Assembly: GCF_006346315.1 (NCBI RefSeq)
Contig: NZ_VDMR01000002.1
Coordinates: 620,001-684,000, forward strand
Direction: 5' to 3'
Origin: Nocardioides litoris
GTDB taxonomy: Bacteria; Actinomycetota; Actinomycetes; Propionibacteriales; Nocardioidaceae
DNA: 64,000 bases
Position numbers and translations under genes: made by a program. The notes under the pieces are model-generated. The model was not told the origin of the DNA and did not search any database. It worked only from the letters and a program-made list of their open reading frames with translations. Below are positions 54,007 to 62,278 of the stretch, piece by piece. Every line of letters starts with the position of its first letter. Positions within the stretch are counted from its first letter, which is position 1.

Positions 54007-54923
54007 TCAGACGGTCCTAGGAGCGGGCTGTGCGTCCGCCGCACGCGACCCGGGCAGGCGTTCGCCGGGCGGCCAGGTCGTCGTCGTACGGCGGTCGCCG
54101 GGGCGGCCCGGTGTCCGGCGGGTGCTCGCCCGGGGACCGGGGTCGGGAGGCCGCACGCAGCGGCGCGGTGGAGTGCAGTCGCCGGCGAGGTCCTCGAGCT
54201 CGCTGCGGTGGGGGCCGTCGCCGTGCACGTCGAGCCGGACCGGGACCCCGCGGCGGTGCAGCGCGATCGCGGTGGCCACCGCGAGGTGGGGCGACTTCTC
54301 CCGCGAGAGCCGGCTGACCAGCACCAGGCGCAGGGTCGAGGAGGTCCGCCACGGGCCGGGGCGGAAGGTGGCGAGGTCGACGCCCAGCGGCACCCGCACC
54401 ACCTCGCGGCCCGCGCCCGCCGGGACCCGGTCGAGCTCGGCGGCGGCGTACCGCGACGTCACGACGACCCGGTCGACGCTGCGCACGGCGAGCCGGTTGA
54501 GCAGCCCGATGGAGACCCGGGAGGCGGAGTCGTGGCCGGTGCGCATCGCGAGCATGTCGTCCATGCGCTCGTGGGAGAGCAGCGTGGTCGTGACCGCGCG
54601 GCGTCGCGCCCAGAGCGCGACCGGCAGCAGGGTCGTCTTGTCGCTGAGCTCGAGGGCGGTCGGGGCGAACCGCTCCAGGGCCTCGGTCACCCGCCACGGC
54701 TCGACGATGAGCCGGTAGCCGGCACTCCCGACTCGGGGCGCCCGCACCTCGACGACCTCGCCGTGCTCGGTCTCGTGCACGGCATCGGTCGCCCCGGGGA
54801 CGACGAGCAGCCGGCGGGCCCCCGCGGCGACGTACCCGCGACCGAGGGCCTCGACGGCGACCCGCATGCCACGGGAGGCGGCGCCACGACGTTGGCGACC
54901 TGGGCCATCCGCGTGCCCTGCAT
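54007..54923 (-). pseudogene. Glycosyltransferase (GT4-like) remnant, frameshifted and truncated
   Basis: Minus-strand bases 54923-54890 encode a typical start (MAQVANVVAP) that belongs with the GMRVAVEALGRGYVAAG continuation in a different frame; the shift is near 54880. The body (54870-54178) reads well as the N-terminal half of a GT4 glycosyltransferase, through LVLVSRLSREKSPHLA and LDVHGDGPHRSELEDLAGD. From about 54178 homology stops and Arg/Pro-rich non-coding-like sequence runs to a chance stop, so the nucleotide-sugar-binding half is missing. The intact gene would be about 370 codons. Confidence 0.72.
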
Positions 54924-54974
54924 CCGGCCCAGGCTGCGGGACGGGCGTGAACGCGCGGGAGGCGCGCGGTGGAC

Positions 54975-55895
54975 TCAGCCCAACGGTTCCGCGATCTCCC
55001 GGATGCGCGCGGTGGCCAGGTCGATCATCAGCCGGGCGGCGGGGGAGAGGACGGCGCCGGTGCGGTGCACGATGGCGAAGGTGTCCCAGACCTTGGGCCG
55101 CAGCGAGACGAACCCGGCCCGTGGCGCCAGGCGCGGGATGAGCTGCTCGGCGGCGCCCCGGGGGATGACGGTGTCGGCCAGGCCGAGGCCGACGAGCTCG
55201 ACCGCGGTCTCGACGTCCTCGACCTCGATGCGGGTCTGCGGGTTGCGGCCGGTCTCGTGCAGCAGCTGGCGCAGCAGCTGGCGGGTGGAGTCCTCGGCGC
55301 GCCAGGTGGTCTCGGGCATGACGAGCGAGGCCTGCGCGAGCCGGTGGGCGGTGACGGGCGTGGCGACGCGCTCGGGGTCGGCGCTGACGTAGACGAGCTC
55401 CTCGCGGGCCACCGGCGTGATGTCGATGCCCTCGCTCTGCACGCCCGCGACGGCGAGCATCGCGGCCTCGAGGCGGCCGCGGCGGAGGTCCTCGGCGACC
55501 TCGGTGGAGTTCTGCCCGACCAGCTCGACCCGGACGCCGGGGTAGCGCTCGAGCACGTCGGCGATGAGGCCGGCGCTGGCGTAGAGCCGCGCGACGCCGA
55601 ACATGCCGAACCGGATGGTGCCGGTCTCGAACGCCTTGACGCTCGCCACCGCCTCCCGGGCCTCGTCGACGGCGGCCAGCACCTTCTCGGCGTGCGGGCG
55701 CAGCGTGTCGGCCACCGTCGTCGGCACGACGCCGCGCCCGACCCGGCGGAACAGCTGCACGCCGAGGGTCTTCTCCAGGGCCCGGACCTGCTCGGAGACC
55801 GACGGCTGGGCGTAGCCGAGCTCGTCGGCGGCCGCGGTCAGCGAGCCGTGCTCGTAGGTGGCGAGGAAGCAACGGAGCTGATGGAGGGAGAGCAC
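54975..55895 (-). CDS. LysR-family transcriptional regulator
   Basis: A 306-residue regulator. The N-terminal winged helix-turn-helix reads LHQLRCFLATYEHGSLTAAADELGYAQPSVSEQVRALE (given in parts; residues 4-41), with the usual C-terminal two-lobed effector domain from about 92 (TIRFGMFGVARLYASAG). The effector is unknown. The second GTG, 55895, is chosen because TATGGT (plus strand 55902-55907) ends exactly six bases upstream, while the first GTG at 55901 abuts the box. It is divergent from the small Zn-ribbon gene; neither neighbour is an obvious metabolic target. Confidence 0.9.
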   Translation of the reverse strand: MLSLHQLRCFLATYEHGSLTAAADELGYAQPSVSEQVRALEKTLGVQLFRRVGRGVVPTTVADTLRPHAEKVLAAVDEAREAVASVKAFETGTIRFGMFGVARLYASAGLIADVLERYPGVRVELVGQNSTEVAEDLRRGRLEAAMLAVAGVQSEGIDITPVAREELVYVSADPERVATPVTAHRLAQASLVMPETTWRAEDSTRQLLRQLLHETGRNPQTRIEVEDVETAVELVGLGLADTVIPRGAAEQLIPRLAPRAGFVSLRPKVWDTFAIVHRTGAVLSPAARLMIDLATARIREIAEPLG

Positions 55896-55901
55896 CGTCA
55901 C

Positions 55902-55907
55902 ACCATA
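55902..55907 (-). promoter_or_regulatory. TANNNT -10 box that decides the LysR start
   Basis: Minus-strand TATGGT, six bases before GTG 55895 and directly touching GTG 55901. Confidence 0.5.
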
Positions 55908-55976
55908 GGACTCGCCTGGGGCTGCTGACGGAAAGCAAGGCTACCCCTGCGGCTGGCGTCCTCGGATGATGGAGAC

Positions 55977-56165
55977 ATGTTCGCGCACACCTGCACCTCC
56001 TGCCGCCAGCGGAAGCTGGTCTTCCCCAGCCAGATCACCTCGATGACCAACACCGACGACGGCATCGTGGTCGCCTTCACCTGCTGGTGCGACGCCGAGC
56101 AGGTCCTCGTCACCGGCAAGCGCGCCGGCGCCCGCCGCGAGGCCGCGGCCGCCCACGCCGCCTGA
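55977..56165 (+). CDS. Small zinc-ribbon-like protein, 62 residues
   Basis: A very short protein with CTSCRQRK (Cys6, Cys9) and FTCWCDAEQ (Cys36, Cys38), spaced like a small zinc ribbon, and an Ala/Arg-rich C-terminal helix. A GGAG lies three bases before ATG 55977. Coding is supported by the paired Cys motifs and third-position G/C. It could bind nucleic acid or a protein partner; nothing more can be said. It lies divergent to the LysR gene. Confidence 0.6.
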   Translation: MFAHTCTSCRQRKLVFPSQITSMTNTDDGIVVAFTCWCDAEQVLVTGKRAGARREAAAAHAA

Positions 56166-56178
56166 GCTGCGCTCGACC

Positions 56179-56273
56179 CACGGTGGTCGAGCGAGGACGG
56201 AGTCCTGTCCCGAGACCACTCACCTCAGGTGGGTCTCGAGACAGGCGCCAGGGCGCCTCCCTCGACCACCGTG
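56179..56273. repeat. 95-base inverted-repeat element, second copy of the 50831 family
   Basis: Ends CACGGTGGTCGAG (56179-56191) and exact complement (56261-56273). Bases 56231-56273 match 50898-50940 in 40 of 43 positions. As with the first copy it lies between convergent stops (small Zn-ribbon gene and DUF1501 gene). Confidence 0.85.
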
Positions 56274-56277
56274 TGCC

Positions 56278-57558
56278 TCAGACGGCGGCGATCGCGTTGA
56301 GCGAGGTGTCGGGCTGGAAGCCCGGGAAGACCTGCGCCGAGGACGCCCCGAACCGCTTGGTCACGACCTCCGACAGCACGCTGCGGTAGTCGGTGGTGAC
56401 CAGCAGGTCGGCGTCGGAGGTGCCGGTCAGGCCGGGCCAGCGGCCGTAGTACCTGCCGCCCTTCACGCCTGCACCGATCAGGAACATCACGTTGCCGTAG
56501 CCGTGGTCGAGACCCTGCTCGGCGTTCTCCGCGACCCGCCGGCCGAACTCGCTGACCGTGACGAGGGTGACCTTCGAGGCCAGCGGCCCGAGGTCGGTGA
56601 AGAAGGCGGCGAGCGAGCCCGCGAGCTCGTCGGCGCGGCGTTTCAGGTTGCCGTCGGCGGTGGTGCCGATCCAGGTGTGGTGGTCCCACGAGCCGTGGTC
56701 GACGGTGATGATCTCCGCGCCCACGTCGGCCCGGATCGTGCGCGCGGTGTCCTTCAGGGCCCGCGCGAGGTCGCTGTCGGGGTAGACCGCGCCGTTGGCG
56801 GGGCCCTGCGCCGCTGCCCGCACCGGCGCGAACTCGTCGACGACCTCGAGCGTCGAGGCGAACCCGGTGCCCAGGGTGCTCCCGCTGCCGGCCCACAGGG
56901 TCTGCAGCGAGCGGCGTCGGTTGGCCGACCCGGTCGCGTCGTCGGGACCGGCCAGCCGCACCCCGTCGATCCCCGGGGCCACCAGCACCGGCTGCGGGCC
57001 GGACATCGAGGTGGCCGGCGTGCCGCCGTACTGGATGGCCTCGACGGGCGAGCCCGCTCCGCCGTCGCGGCCGACGAGCCGGTTGAGCCAGCCGACGCGG
57101 GCGGGGGAGCCCGGGTCGGCGTCCTCGAGCTCCTCCATGGCCGAGAAGTGCGAGCGGTTGGGCGAGGGCAGGCCGGTGGCGTGGACGGCGGCCATCTTGC
57201 CCGCGTCCCACAGCGGCTTGAGGGGCGCGAGGGCCGGGTGCAGGCCGAACATCGCGTCCCGCGCCAGCAGCTGGTCGCGGGGGACGGCGATGCGCGGCCG
57301 GGCCTGGTAGTAGACGGGGTCGGCGTGCGGCACGACGAGGCTCAGGCCGTCGCAGGCACCGCGCAGCGACACCACGACGAGCACCTGGGGGGCCGAGCCG
57401 TCGGCGGCGTACGACGTCTCGGTGAAGGCGGTGCCGTGCACGGCGGTCACCGCGGCGGCGCCCCCGACGACGGCGGCGCCGCGCAGGAAGCCGCGGCGCG
57501 ACGTACGGGCGTAGTCGTCGCAGCAGGACGACGGCTGGCGGGTCTGGGTCGGGCTCAT
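56278..57558 (-). CDS. DUF1501 protein with Tat signal
   Basis: A 426-residue exported protein. The twin-arginine signal is SRRGFLRGAAV (about residues 20-30) followed by an Ala-rich core. The mature part has alkaline-phosphatase/sulfatase-superfamily features used to define DUF1501: VLVVVSLRGACDGLS (about 59), GLHPALAPLKPLW (about 105), and near the end TVSEFGRRVAEN..GLDHGYGN. It is partnered almost universally with DUF1800; the substrate is unknown. ATG 57558 is 11 bases after the DUF1800 stop, so the pair is an operon. Confidence 0.92.
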   Translation of the reverse strand: MSPTQTRQPSSCCDDYARTSRRGFLRGAAVVGGAAAVTAVHGTAFTETSYAADGSAPQVLVVVSLRGACDGLSLVVPHADPVYYQARPRIAVPRDQLLARDAMFGLHPALAPLKPLWDAGKMAAVHATGLPSPNRSHFSAMEELEDADPGSPARVGWLNRLVGRDGGAGSPVEAIQYGGTPATSMSGPQPVLVAPGIDGVRLAGPDDATGSANRRRSLQTLWAGSGSTLGTGFASTLEVVDEFAPVRAAAQGPANGAVYPDSDLARALKDTARTIRADVGAEIITVDHGSWDHHTWIGTTADGNLKRRADELAGSLAAFFTDLGPLASKVTLVTVSEFGRRVAENAEQGLDHGYGNVMFLIGAGVKGGRYYGRWPGLTGTSDADLLVTTDYRSVLSEVVTKRFGASSAQVFPGFQPDTSLNAIAAV

Positions 57559-57569
57559 GGCGTCGGTCC

Positions 57570-59426
57570 TCACCGGTGGAGGTGGTCGGGGCTGTCGAGG
57601 ATGGTGAGCAGCACGAGGTAGAACTGCCAGCGCACCACCGGGTGGTTGGCGTTGATGACCGTGTCGGCGCGCACGCCGACGACCTCGCGGCAGGCCTGTT
57701 GCAGGCGGGCCGAGGCGGTCTTGCCGAGGAGCTGGCGGCTCAGGTGCTCGACGAGGTCGCTGAACACCATGCTCGTCGCCGGCATCCACTCCTGCGGCTC
57801 GCGGTACGTCATGTCGACCTTGGGCCACCAGCGACCGGCCATGCCCTGGTGGATCTCGAACGACGCCAGCAGCCGCGAGACCGACGACCAGGACGCGTTG
57901 TCCTGGGGCGGGCCGTCGGGGCGGGGCCAGCCGAACGGCGCGTGGCCGATGCCCGTGCACTGCCACAGGATCGAGTTGGCGGCCGAGGAGTCGTTGTTGG
58001 TGGGACGGGCGATCCGGGTGCGCAGCGCCCGGTGGCAGGCGACGACGTCGTCGGTGGGGGTGCGGACCTTCAGGCCGGCGGCGGCCTGGAACTCCGCCGA
58101 GGCGACCAGGGCCCGCAGCACCGGCTTGATCGCGGTCTTGCTGTCGAGGAAGACCTGCGCCAGCTGGGCCACCAGCGCCGCCGAGGGGGTGTCGGAGACG
58201 AAGCGCAGGCACAGCTTGCGGGCGATGCGCTCGGCGGTGCGCGGGTGGTGGGCGAGGTGGCGCAGGTAGGCCTCGGTCGCGGCTCGGCCGTCGGGGTCGG
58301 CGTTGTCGTGCTTGAAGTCGAGGAAGTCGACGGTGCCGGTCCAGTGGCTGGCCGGGTCGTACCAGGCGCGCCAGGTCGCGCTCCAGGTGTCGACGCGGTA
58401 GCCGGTGAGGAGCCGGGCGGAGGTCTTGACGTCGTCCTCGGTGTGGTTGCCCTTGCCGACCGTGTGCAGCTCGAGGAGCTCGCGGCCGAGGTTCTCGTTG
58501 GGGGCGCGCTTGGTCGAGCGGGCCTGGTCGAGCGAGATGAGCATCGCCGGGTGGGTGATCGCGGTGACCAGCAGGTCGTCGTACCGGCCGAGGGTGTGGG
58601 CGCGCAGCGCGCGGCCGTAGTCGGCGCGGTAGGTGTAGACGCCGTCGTCGTCGAGCGGGATGTGCAGGTGGTTCTCCCAGAACTCGGCCATCACCTCCAA
58701 TACCTGGCGCTCGGAGTAGATGCGTCGCAGCAGGCACCAGCGGGCGTAGTTGGCCATGGCGACCCACCCGCCCTCGGTCCCGTCCTGCTGGCGCTGCCAG
58801 ATCTGCGCCGGCCCCAGGCCCATCGAGGTCCACCAGCTCGCGAGCCCGTCGGCGAACGAGTCGGGCACCTGGGCCGGGTCGAGCTGCTGCTCGAACCACG
58901 CCGCCGGGCTGCCCGCCGCCTTCATCTGCTCGTGCAGGGCCGGCGTGAAGCCGTAGGTGAAGCGGCTGGCCAGGTGCAGCGAGGCCGCCGTGGGCAGCGC
59001 GGAGGAGACGAAGTCGGGGTCGGGCGCGGGCGGGGCCGGGGGCTCGCTCGGCGTGGTCGGCTCGGTCGGGGTCGGCTGCTCCGGGGTGGGGCCGGTCGGC
59101 GTCGGCTCGGTGGGGGCCGGCTGCTCGGGGGCCGGGCCGGTGGAACCGCCGCCCTGGCCGCCCTGGCCGCCCTGGCCGGGCCGGGCGCGGTGGAAGCGGT
59201 GCTTGCACCGGTGCAGGCGACGGCAGGTGTGCTGCGGGTGCCGCGGGCAGCGGTGGAAGTGCCGGCAGGTACGACGGTGCGCCCGGCTCGCGGCCTCGGC
59301 CTCCGGGGCCGCGAGCGCGGGCGCGACGGCGGTGACCGCGAGCCCGCCGAGCAGGCCGCGTCCCAGTCGTCGACGAGTGAGCGCCCCGGTGTCGTCCGCG
59401 AGGCGCGGGGCAGGCGTGAGGGTCAC
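57570..59426 (-). CDS. DUF1800 protein with Tat-like signal and Cys/His-rich insert
   Basis: A 618-residue exported protein. LTRRRLGRGLLGG (about 16-28) with an Ala-rich core is a Tat-type signal. Directly after the cleavage region comes a cluster of Cys and His (about 50-80: TCRHFHRC, HTCRRLHRCKHRFH), a striking repeated CxxxHxC pattern that could bind metal. A Pro/Thr/Glu-rich linker (about 85-135) precedes the DUF1800 domain, with ASRFTYG near its start and ENLGRELLELHTVGKGNHTEDDV (cited in part) in the centre. GTG 59426 has AGGAG (plus-strand ctcct 59432-59436). Confidence 0.9.
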   Translation of the reverse strand: MTLTPAPRLADDTGALTRRRLGRGLLGGLAVTAVAPALAAPEAEAASRAHRRTCRHFHRCPRHPQHTCRRLHRCKHRFHRARPGQGGQGGQGGGSTGPAPEQPAPTEPTPTGPTPEQPTPTEPTTPSEPPAPPAPDPDFVSSALPTAASLHLASRFTYGFTPALHEQMKAAGSPAAWFEQQLDPAQVPDSFADGLASWWTSMGLGPAQIWQRQQDGTEGGWVAMANYARWCLLRRIYSERQVLEVMAEFWENHLHIPLDDDGVYTYRADYGRALRAHTLGRYDDLLVTAITHPAMLISLDQARSTKRAPNENLGRELLELHTVGKGNHTEDDVKTSARLLTGYRVDTWSATWRAWYDPASHWTGTVDFLDFKHDNADPDGRAATEAYLRHLAHHPRTAERIARKLCLRFVSDTPSAALVAQLAQVFLDSKTAIKPVLRALVASAEFQAAAGLKVRTPTDDVVACHRALRTRIARPTNNDSSAANSILWQCTGIGHAPFGWPRPDGPPQDNASWSSVSRLLASFEIHQGMAGRWWPKVDMTYREPQEWMPATSMVFSDLVEHLSRQLLGKTASARLQQACREVVGVRADTVINANHPVVRWQFYLVLLTILDSPDHLHR

Positions 59427-59602
59427 GTCGGCTCCTGTGGGGGGAGTGTGGGGGGAGTGGGGGGAGAGAGGGAACGGTGCTGCTGATCCCTTCTTCGGTC
59501 GTCGTACCCCCGGGGTTGAGGGCGACCCTCGTCCCCTCGGACACCGATTGCCCGCCCGGACTGACTACCCCCTACACTCGTGCGGTCGCCTGCGGGCGAC
59601 AG

Positions 59603-59678
59603 GCCGCCTTAGCTCAGTCGGTAGAGCGATTCACTCGTAATGAATAGGTCGTCGGTTCGATTCCGACAGGCGGCTCCA
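59603..59678 (+). tRNA. tRNA-Thr, anticodon CGT
   Basis: A complete cloverleaf: acceptor GCCGCCT/AGGCGGC, D arm GCTC..GAGC, anticodon stem ATTCA/TGAAT with loop CTCGTAA (anticodon CGT at 59636-59638), T arm GTCGG-TTCGATT-CCGAC, discriminator T and an encoded CCA at 59676-59678. It reads ACG codons. The 3' end is a common integration target, and the genes behind it look accessory. Confidence 0.97.
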
Positions 59679-59825
59679 CCACAAGCCCCTGACCTGCGGA
59701 AACGCGGTTGGGGGCTTCGCCGTCGGGGGCCCACATGGGCCGAAGTCCGGTGAAAGTCCGGTGAAACTCCCAGCCGTGACCGGTCGTGGCCGGTCATCTC
59801 CGGTCGCGTCCGGGGCCTCGGCGAG
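59679..59825. other. Gap after the tRNA with short repeats, no gene
   Basis: A tandem 11-base unit AAGTCCGGTGA occurs at 59743-59764, followed by four CCGGTC-like copies to about 59812. Possible recombinase arm sites left by an integration event, or decayed coding sequence; no integrase is seen in the window. Confidence 0.4.
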
Positions 59826-61322
59826 CTACCGGACGGAGCCGCCGAGGTCGAGGACGAGGACGGCGAGCGGGTCGTTCATGAAGGTCTCGAACTCGGCCAG
59901 CGAGGCGAACTGAGGCGTGCCGTCGAACCGTCGGACGAGGCCCGCCAGGTTGGCGAGCACGCTGTCCGGGTCGCCGGTCCAGAACTGCTCGCTGACGCGG
60001 TCGAGCGCAGGGACGACGTGGCGGGTGAAGCCGGTGTCGTACTCGGCGGCGAGGCGGTCGAGATGCTCCCTCTCGGCCTCGCACCGAGCGACCACGAGGT
60101 CGGTCTGGGCCAGGAGCTCGTCGTAGGCCCGGTCCCAGGCCGACGAGGTGTCGCGAGCCAGGATCGCCAGCTGGATCCCCTGGACGACCATGGCGGCGCC
60201 GTACTGGCCGACCACTCCGCCGATGAGCGCACCGACGGCCGGCACCGGGATGACGGCCTGGCCGACAGCGCTGCACGCCCAGACGGCCGCGGTGCGGCCG
60301 ACTCCCTCGGCGGTGACGGCCGCGGCCTCGGTCGCGGTGAGAAGCCCGGTGGCCACCCCGTGGGCGGCTCCGGCAACCGTCAGCACGCTGCGTGCCATCA
60401 CGGTGGCGAGGTCCGCACCCGCCGCGCCACCCAGCGCGTTGGCCAGCGCACCGGTCGACCCGGCTGCTACGGCGGCCTGCGCGGTGAGGGTGGCGTACGT
60501 CGAGGCGGCAGCCACGGCCGTCGCGGTCGCGCCGACACGGGCCGCTTGGACGGCTGCGTCGGTCCAGGCGACCTGGCCGAGGCCGCGGTGGCGGATGACG
60601 TCGGCGGCGACCGATCCGGCCAGCGACGTGACGGCGGCAGCGCCGCCGGCGCTGATCGCGGCGTGTGCGGCCGCGGAGAGGGTCTTGTCGCGCACGAGCC
60701 CGTCGAGGAACCCGTCCGGGTCGACGTCGATCTGTCGGAGCTGGTCGGTGGTGACGGCGGTGGATGTGACCCCGTCGGCCTCGATGTGGTCGCGGAGCCG
60801 TGCCCGTACGTCGGCGTACCGCTCGTGCAGCGGCCCGTCGGGCATCGCGAGACGACGGTCGAGTAGCGAGCCGGTCGGGTCGAGGTGGTCGCTGGGGACC
60901 AGCAGGTCGAGACCGTCGTACTTCGGTGCGGCGAGGCCGTCACGCTGCGACAACCGTGCGGCGCCGCCAGTGACGACCTTCGCCTGGACACCCCGCAGCA
61001 GGTCACCGGCTGCGTCGCGCAGCTCGAGGTCAGCCGGGTCGTGCGGGCGCCCCAGCCACGTGGTGACGAGCAGCCGCTGGTCGTTGCGCTGACGGATGGC
61101 GTCGAGGTTGAAGCTCAGCTCGTGCATCCATTCGAACCAGTGACCCTGGCGCTGGCCCGGCCCGAGGTTGCCGAAGCGCTGCTGCAGCTTGGCGAGAGTG
61201 TCCCGTTGGTCGAGGAGGTAGGCGACCTGGTCGCGTCCGGACCTGGCCGCAGCACGCCCCGCCGCCCACCCGACGGCCTCGGCGGCACCCGCGCCTGGCC
61301 GCTCGTCGCGCTCGGTCGTCAT
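59826..61322 (-). CDS. Gly/Ala-rich putative pore-type protein with possible nuclease-like N-terminus
   Basis: A 498-residue protein I cannot name. Residues 60-145 have an arrangement resembling PD-(D/E)XK folds: HWFEWMHE (Glu64/Glu68), DLELRD (Asp98, Glu100) and VQAKVV (Gln113, Lys115), then KYDGLDLLVPS. Residues about 215-400 are a long Gly/Ala-rich, weakly hydrophobic region with glycine-zipper spacing (ALGGAAGADLATV, VGALIGGVVGQYGAAMV). The C-terminus is charged and helical. ATG 61322 overlaps the upstream gene's stop by four bases, so both are made together. The combination suggests a membrane-acting effector, perhaps in defence; this is inference. Confidence 0.6.
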   Translation of the reverse strand: MTTERDERPGAGAAEAVGWAAGRAAARSGRDQVAYLLDQRDTLAKLQQRFGNLGPGQRQGHWFEWMHELSFNLDAIRQRNDQRLLVTTWLGRPHDPADLELRDAAGDLLRGVQAKVVTGGAARLSQRDGLAAPKYDGLDLLVPSDHLDPTGSLLDRRLAMPDGPLHERYADVRARLRDHIEADGVTSTAVTTDQLRQIDVDPDGFLDGLVRDKTLSAAAHAAISAGGAAAVTSLAGSVAADVIRHRGLGQVAWTDAAVQAARVGATATAVAAASTYATLTAQAAVAAGSTGALANALGGAAGADLATVMARSVLTVAGAAHGVATGLLTATEAAAVTAEGVGRTAAVWACSAVGQAVIPVPAVGALIGGVVGQYGAAMVVQGIQLAILARDTSSAWDRAYDELLAQTDLVVARCEAEREHLDRLAAEYDTGFTRHVVPALDRVSEQFWTGDPDSVLANLAGLVRRFDGTPQFASLAEFETFMNDPLAVLVLDLGGSVR

Positions 61323-62278
61323 CGTGCTTGAGCGACAGCGGCGGCTTCGGCCGCCGCGAGCGTGGTGTGCCCGACCTCGGTCACTGTGCCGTGCTCGTCG
61401 ACCAGAGGACAGGCGACGACGGCGGCGGCCGCCTGCGCCAGCCCGGCCAGCTCAGCGACCGCGGCACGCTCGTCGCGCGAGTAGGTGGCGAAGTCGGTGC
61501 TGCGGTCGACCAGCGCGCCGAGGGCGGGCAACCGGGAAGACCCGACCCGGACCAGCTCACGCAGGACCCGCGCCGCGTCCACGTATCGCGTCGACGCCAG
61601 CCGCACCCGCATGCAGTCCACCGTCAACTGCGCTTCCGCCCGCTCGAGCTCGAGCGCCAGCTCGCGCTGAGCCTGCAGCGACTTGCGCCCCTGCCAGTAC
61701 AAGAACCCGCCCGCGGCCAGCAGGACCGGCGCGGCCACCACGCCGGCCAGCACCGTCGTCCCAACCGCCACGCCTCCGCCGCCGGCGGCCAACGATCCGC
61801 CGCCCAGCCACGCCAGGGTGGCGCTGGTCGCCGCGGCGCCGCTTAGTGAGCTGATTGCCGTGCCGGTCGACGCGGCGGCGAACGCACCCACCGCTGAGAA
61901 GGTCAGCGCGCCCGCCGACGCCCCGGCTGCCGTCCCGCCGGCCAGGCTCGTCAGCCCCCGCACCGCGCTGACGGCGACCTGCCGCATCGCGACGTCCAGC
62001 TCGGCCAGCTCCGGGACCTCCTCCAACACTCGGAGCTCTCCCAGGTCAACGTTCTTCAGCTTCGCGAACTGCGATGCAAACGGTGCGAGGAAGTCGTCGA
62101 AGGCGCTCCCGAACGACTGGTCAAGATCGTCCCGAGCCGATTGAAACAAGCCCTGCGCCTTGACCCGGTTGCGCTCCAGTTGCTGATGATTCGACTCGTT
62201 CCGCCTGGCTAGCTGACGGGCCTCGACCAGCGGCAAAGCGCGGTTGGTTGATTCCCGAGCTGTCGTCCGCCACTCCAT
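61319..62278 (-). CDS. Gly/Ala-rich putative membrane protein, first gene of a two-gene unit
   Basis: A 319-residue protein. A charged coiled-coil-like N-terminus (1-100, ARRNESNHQQLERNRVKAQ..) is followed by a glycine-zipper hydrophobic block (about 104-195) with ASTGTAISSLSGAAA, LAWLGGGSLAAGGGG and a final helix, and a charged helical C-terminus. The ASTGTAI..LSGAAA..LAWLGGGSLAAGG pattern belongs to a widespread bacterial family without known function, as far as I can recall. ATG 62278 has AGGAGG (plus-strand cctcct 62285-62290) six bases upstream, which settles the start. Its stop overlaps the next gene's ATG (ATGA). Confidence 0.7.
   Translation of the reverse strand: MEWRTTARESTNRALPLVEARQLARRNESNHQQLERNRVKAQGLFQSARDDLDQSFGSAFDDFLAPFASQFAKLKNVDLGELRVLEEVPELAELDVAMRQVAVSAVRGLTSLAGGTAAGASAGALTFSAVGAFAAASTGTAISSLSGAAATSATLAWLGGGSLAAGGGGVAVGTTVLAGVVAAPVLLAAGGFLYWQGRKSLQAQRELALELERAEAQLTVDCMRVRLASTRYVDAARVLRELVRVGSSRLPALGALVDRSTDFATYSRDERAAVAELAGLAQAAAAVVACPLVDEHGTVTEVGHTTLAAAEAAAVAQAR

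Noticed and set aside
56278-59544. DUF1501 and an upstream reading frame as one 1088-residue fusion
   Set aside because: The upstream part is a frame shadow of DUF1800. The Tat signal at 57558 marks the true DUF1501 start.
59609-59797. Minus-strand small frame ending CRNRTDDLFITSESLYRLS
   Set aside because: It is the antisense translation of the tRNA-Thr gene, a well-known false protein.
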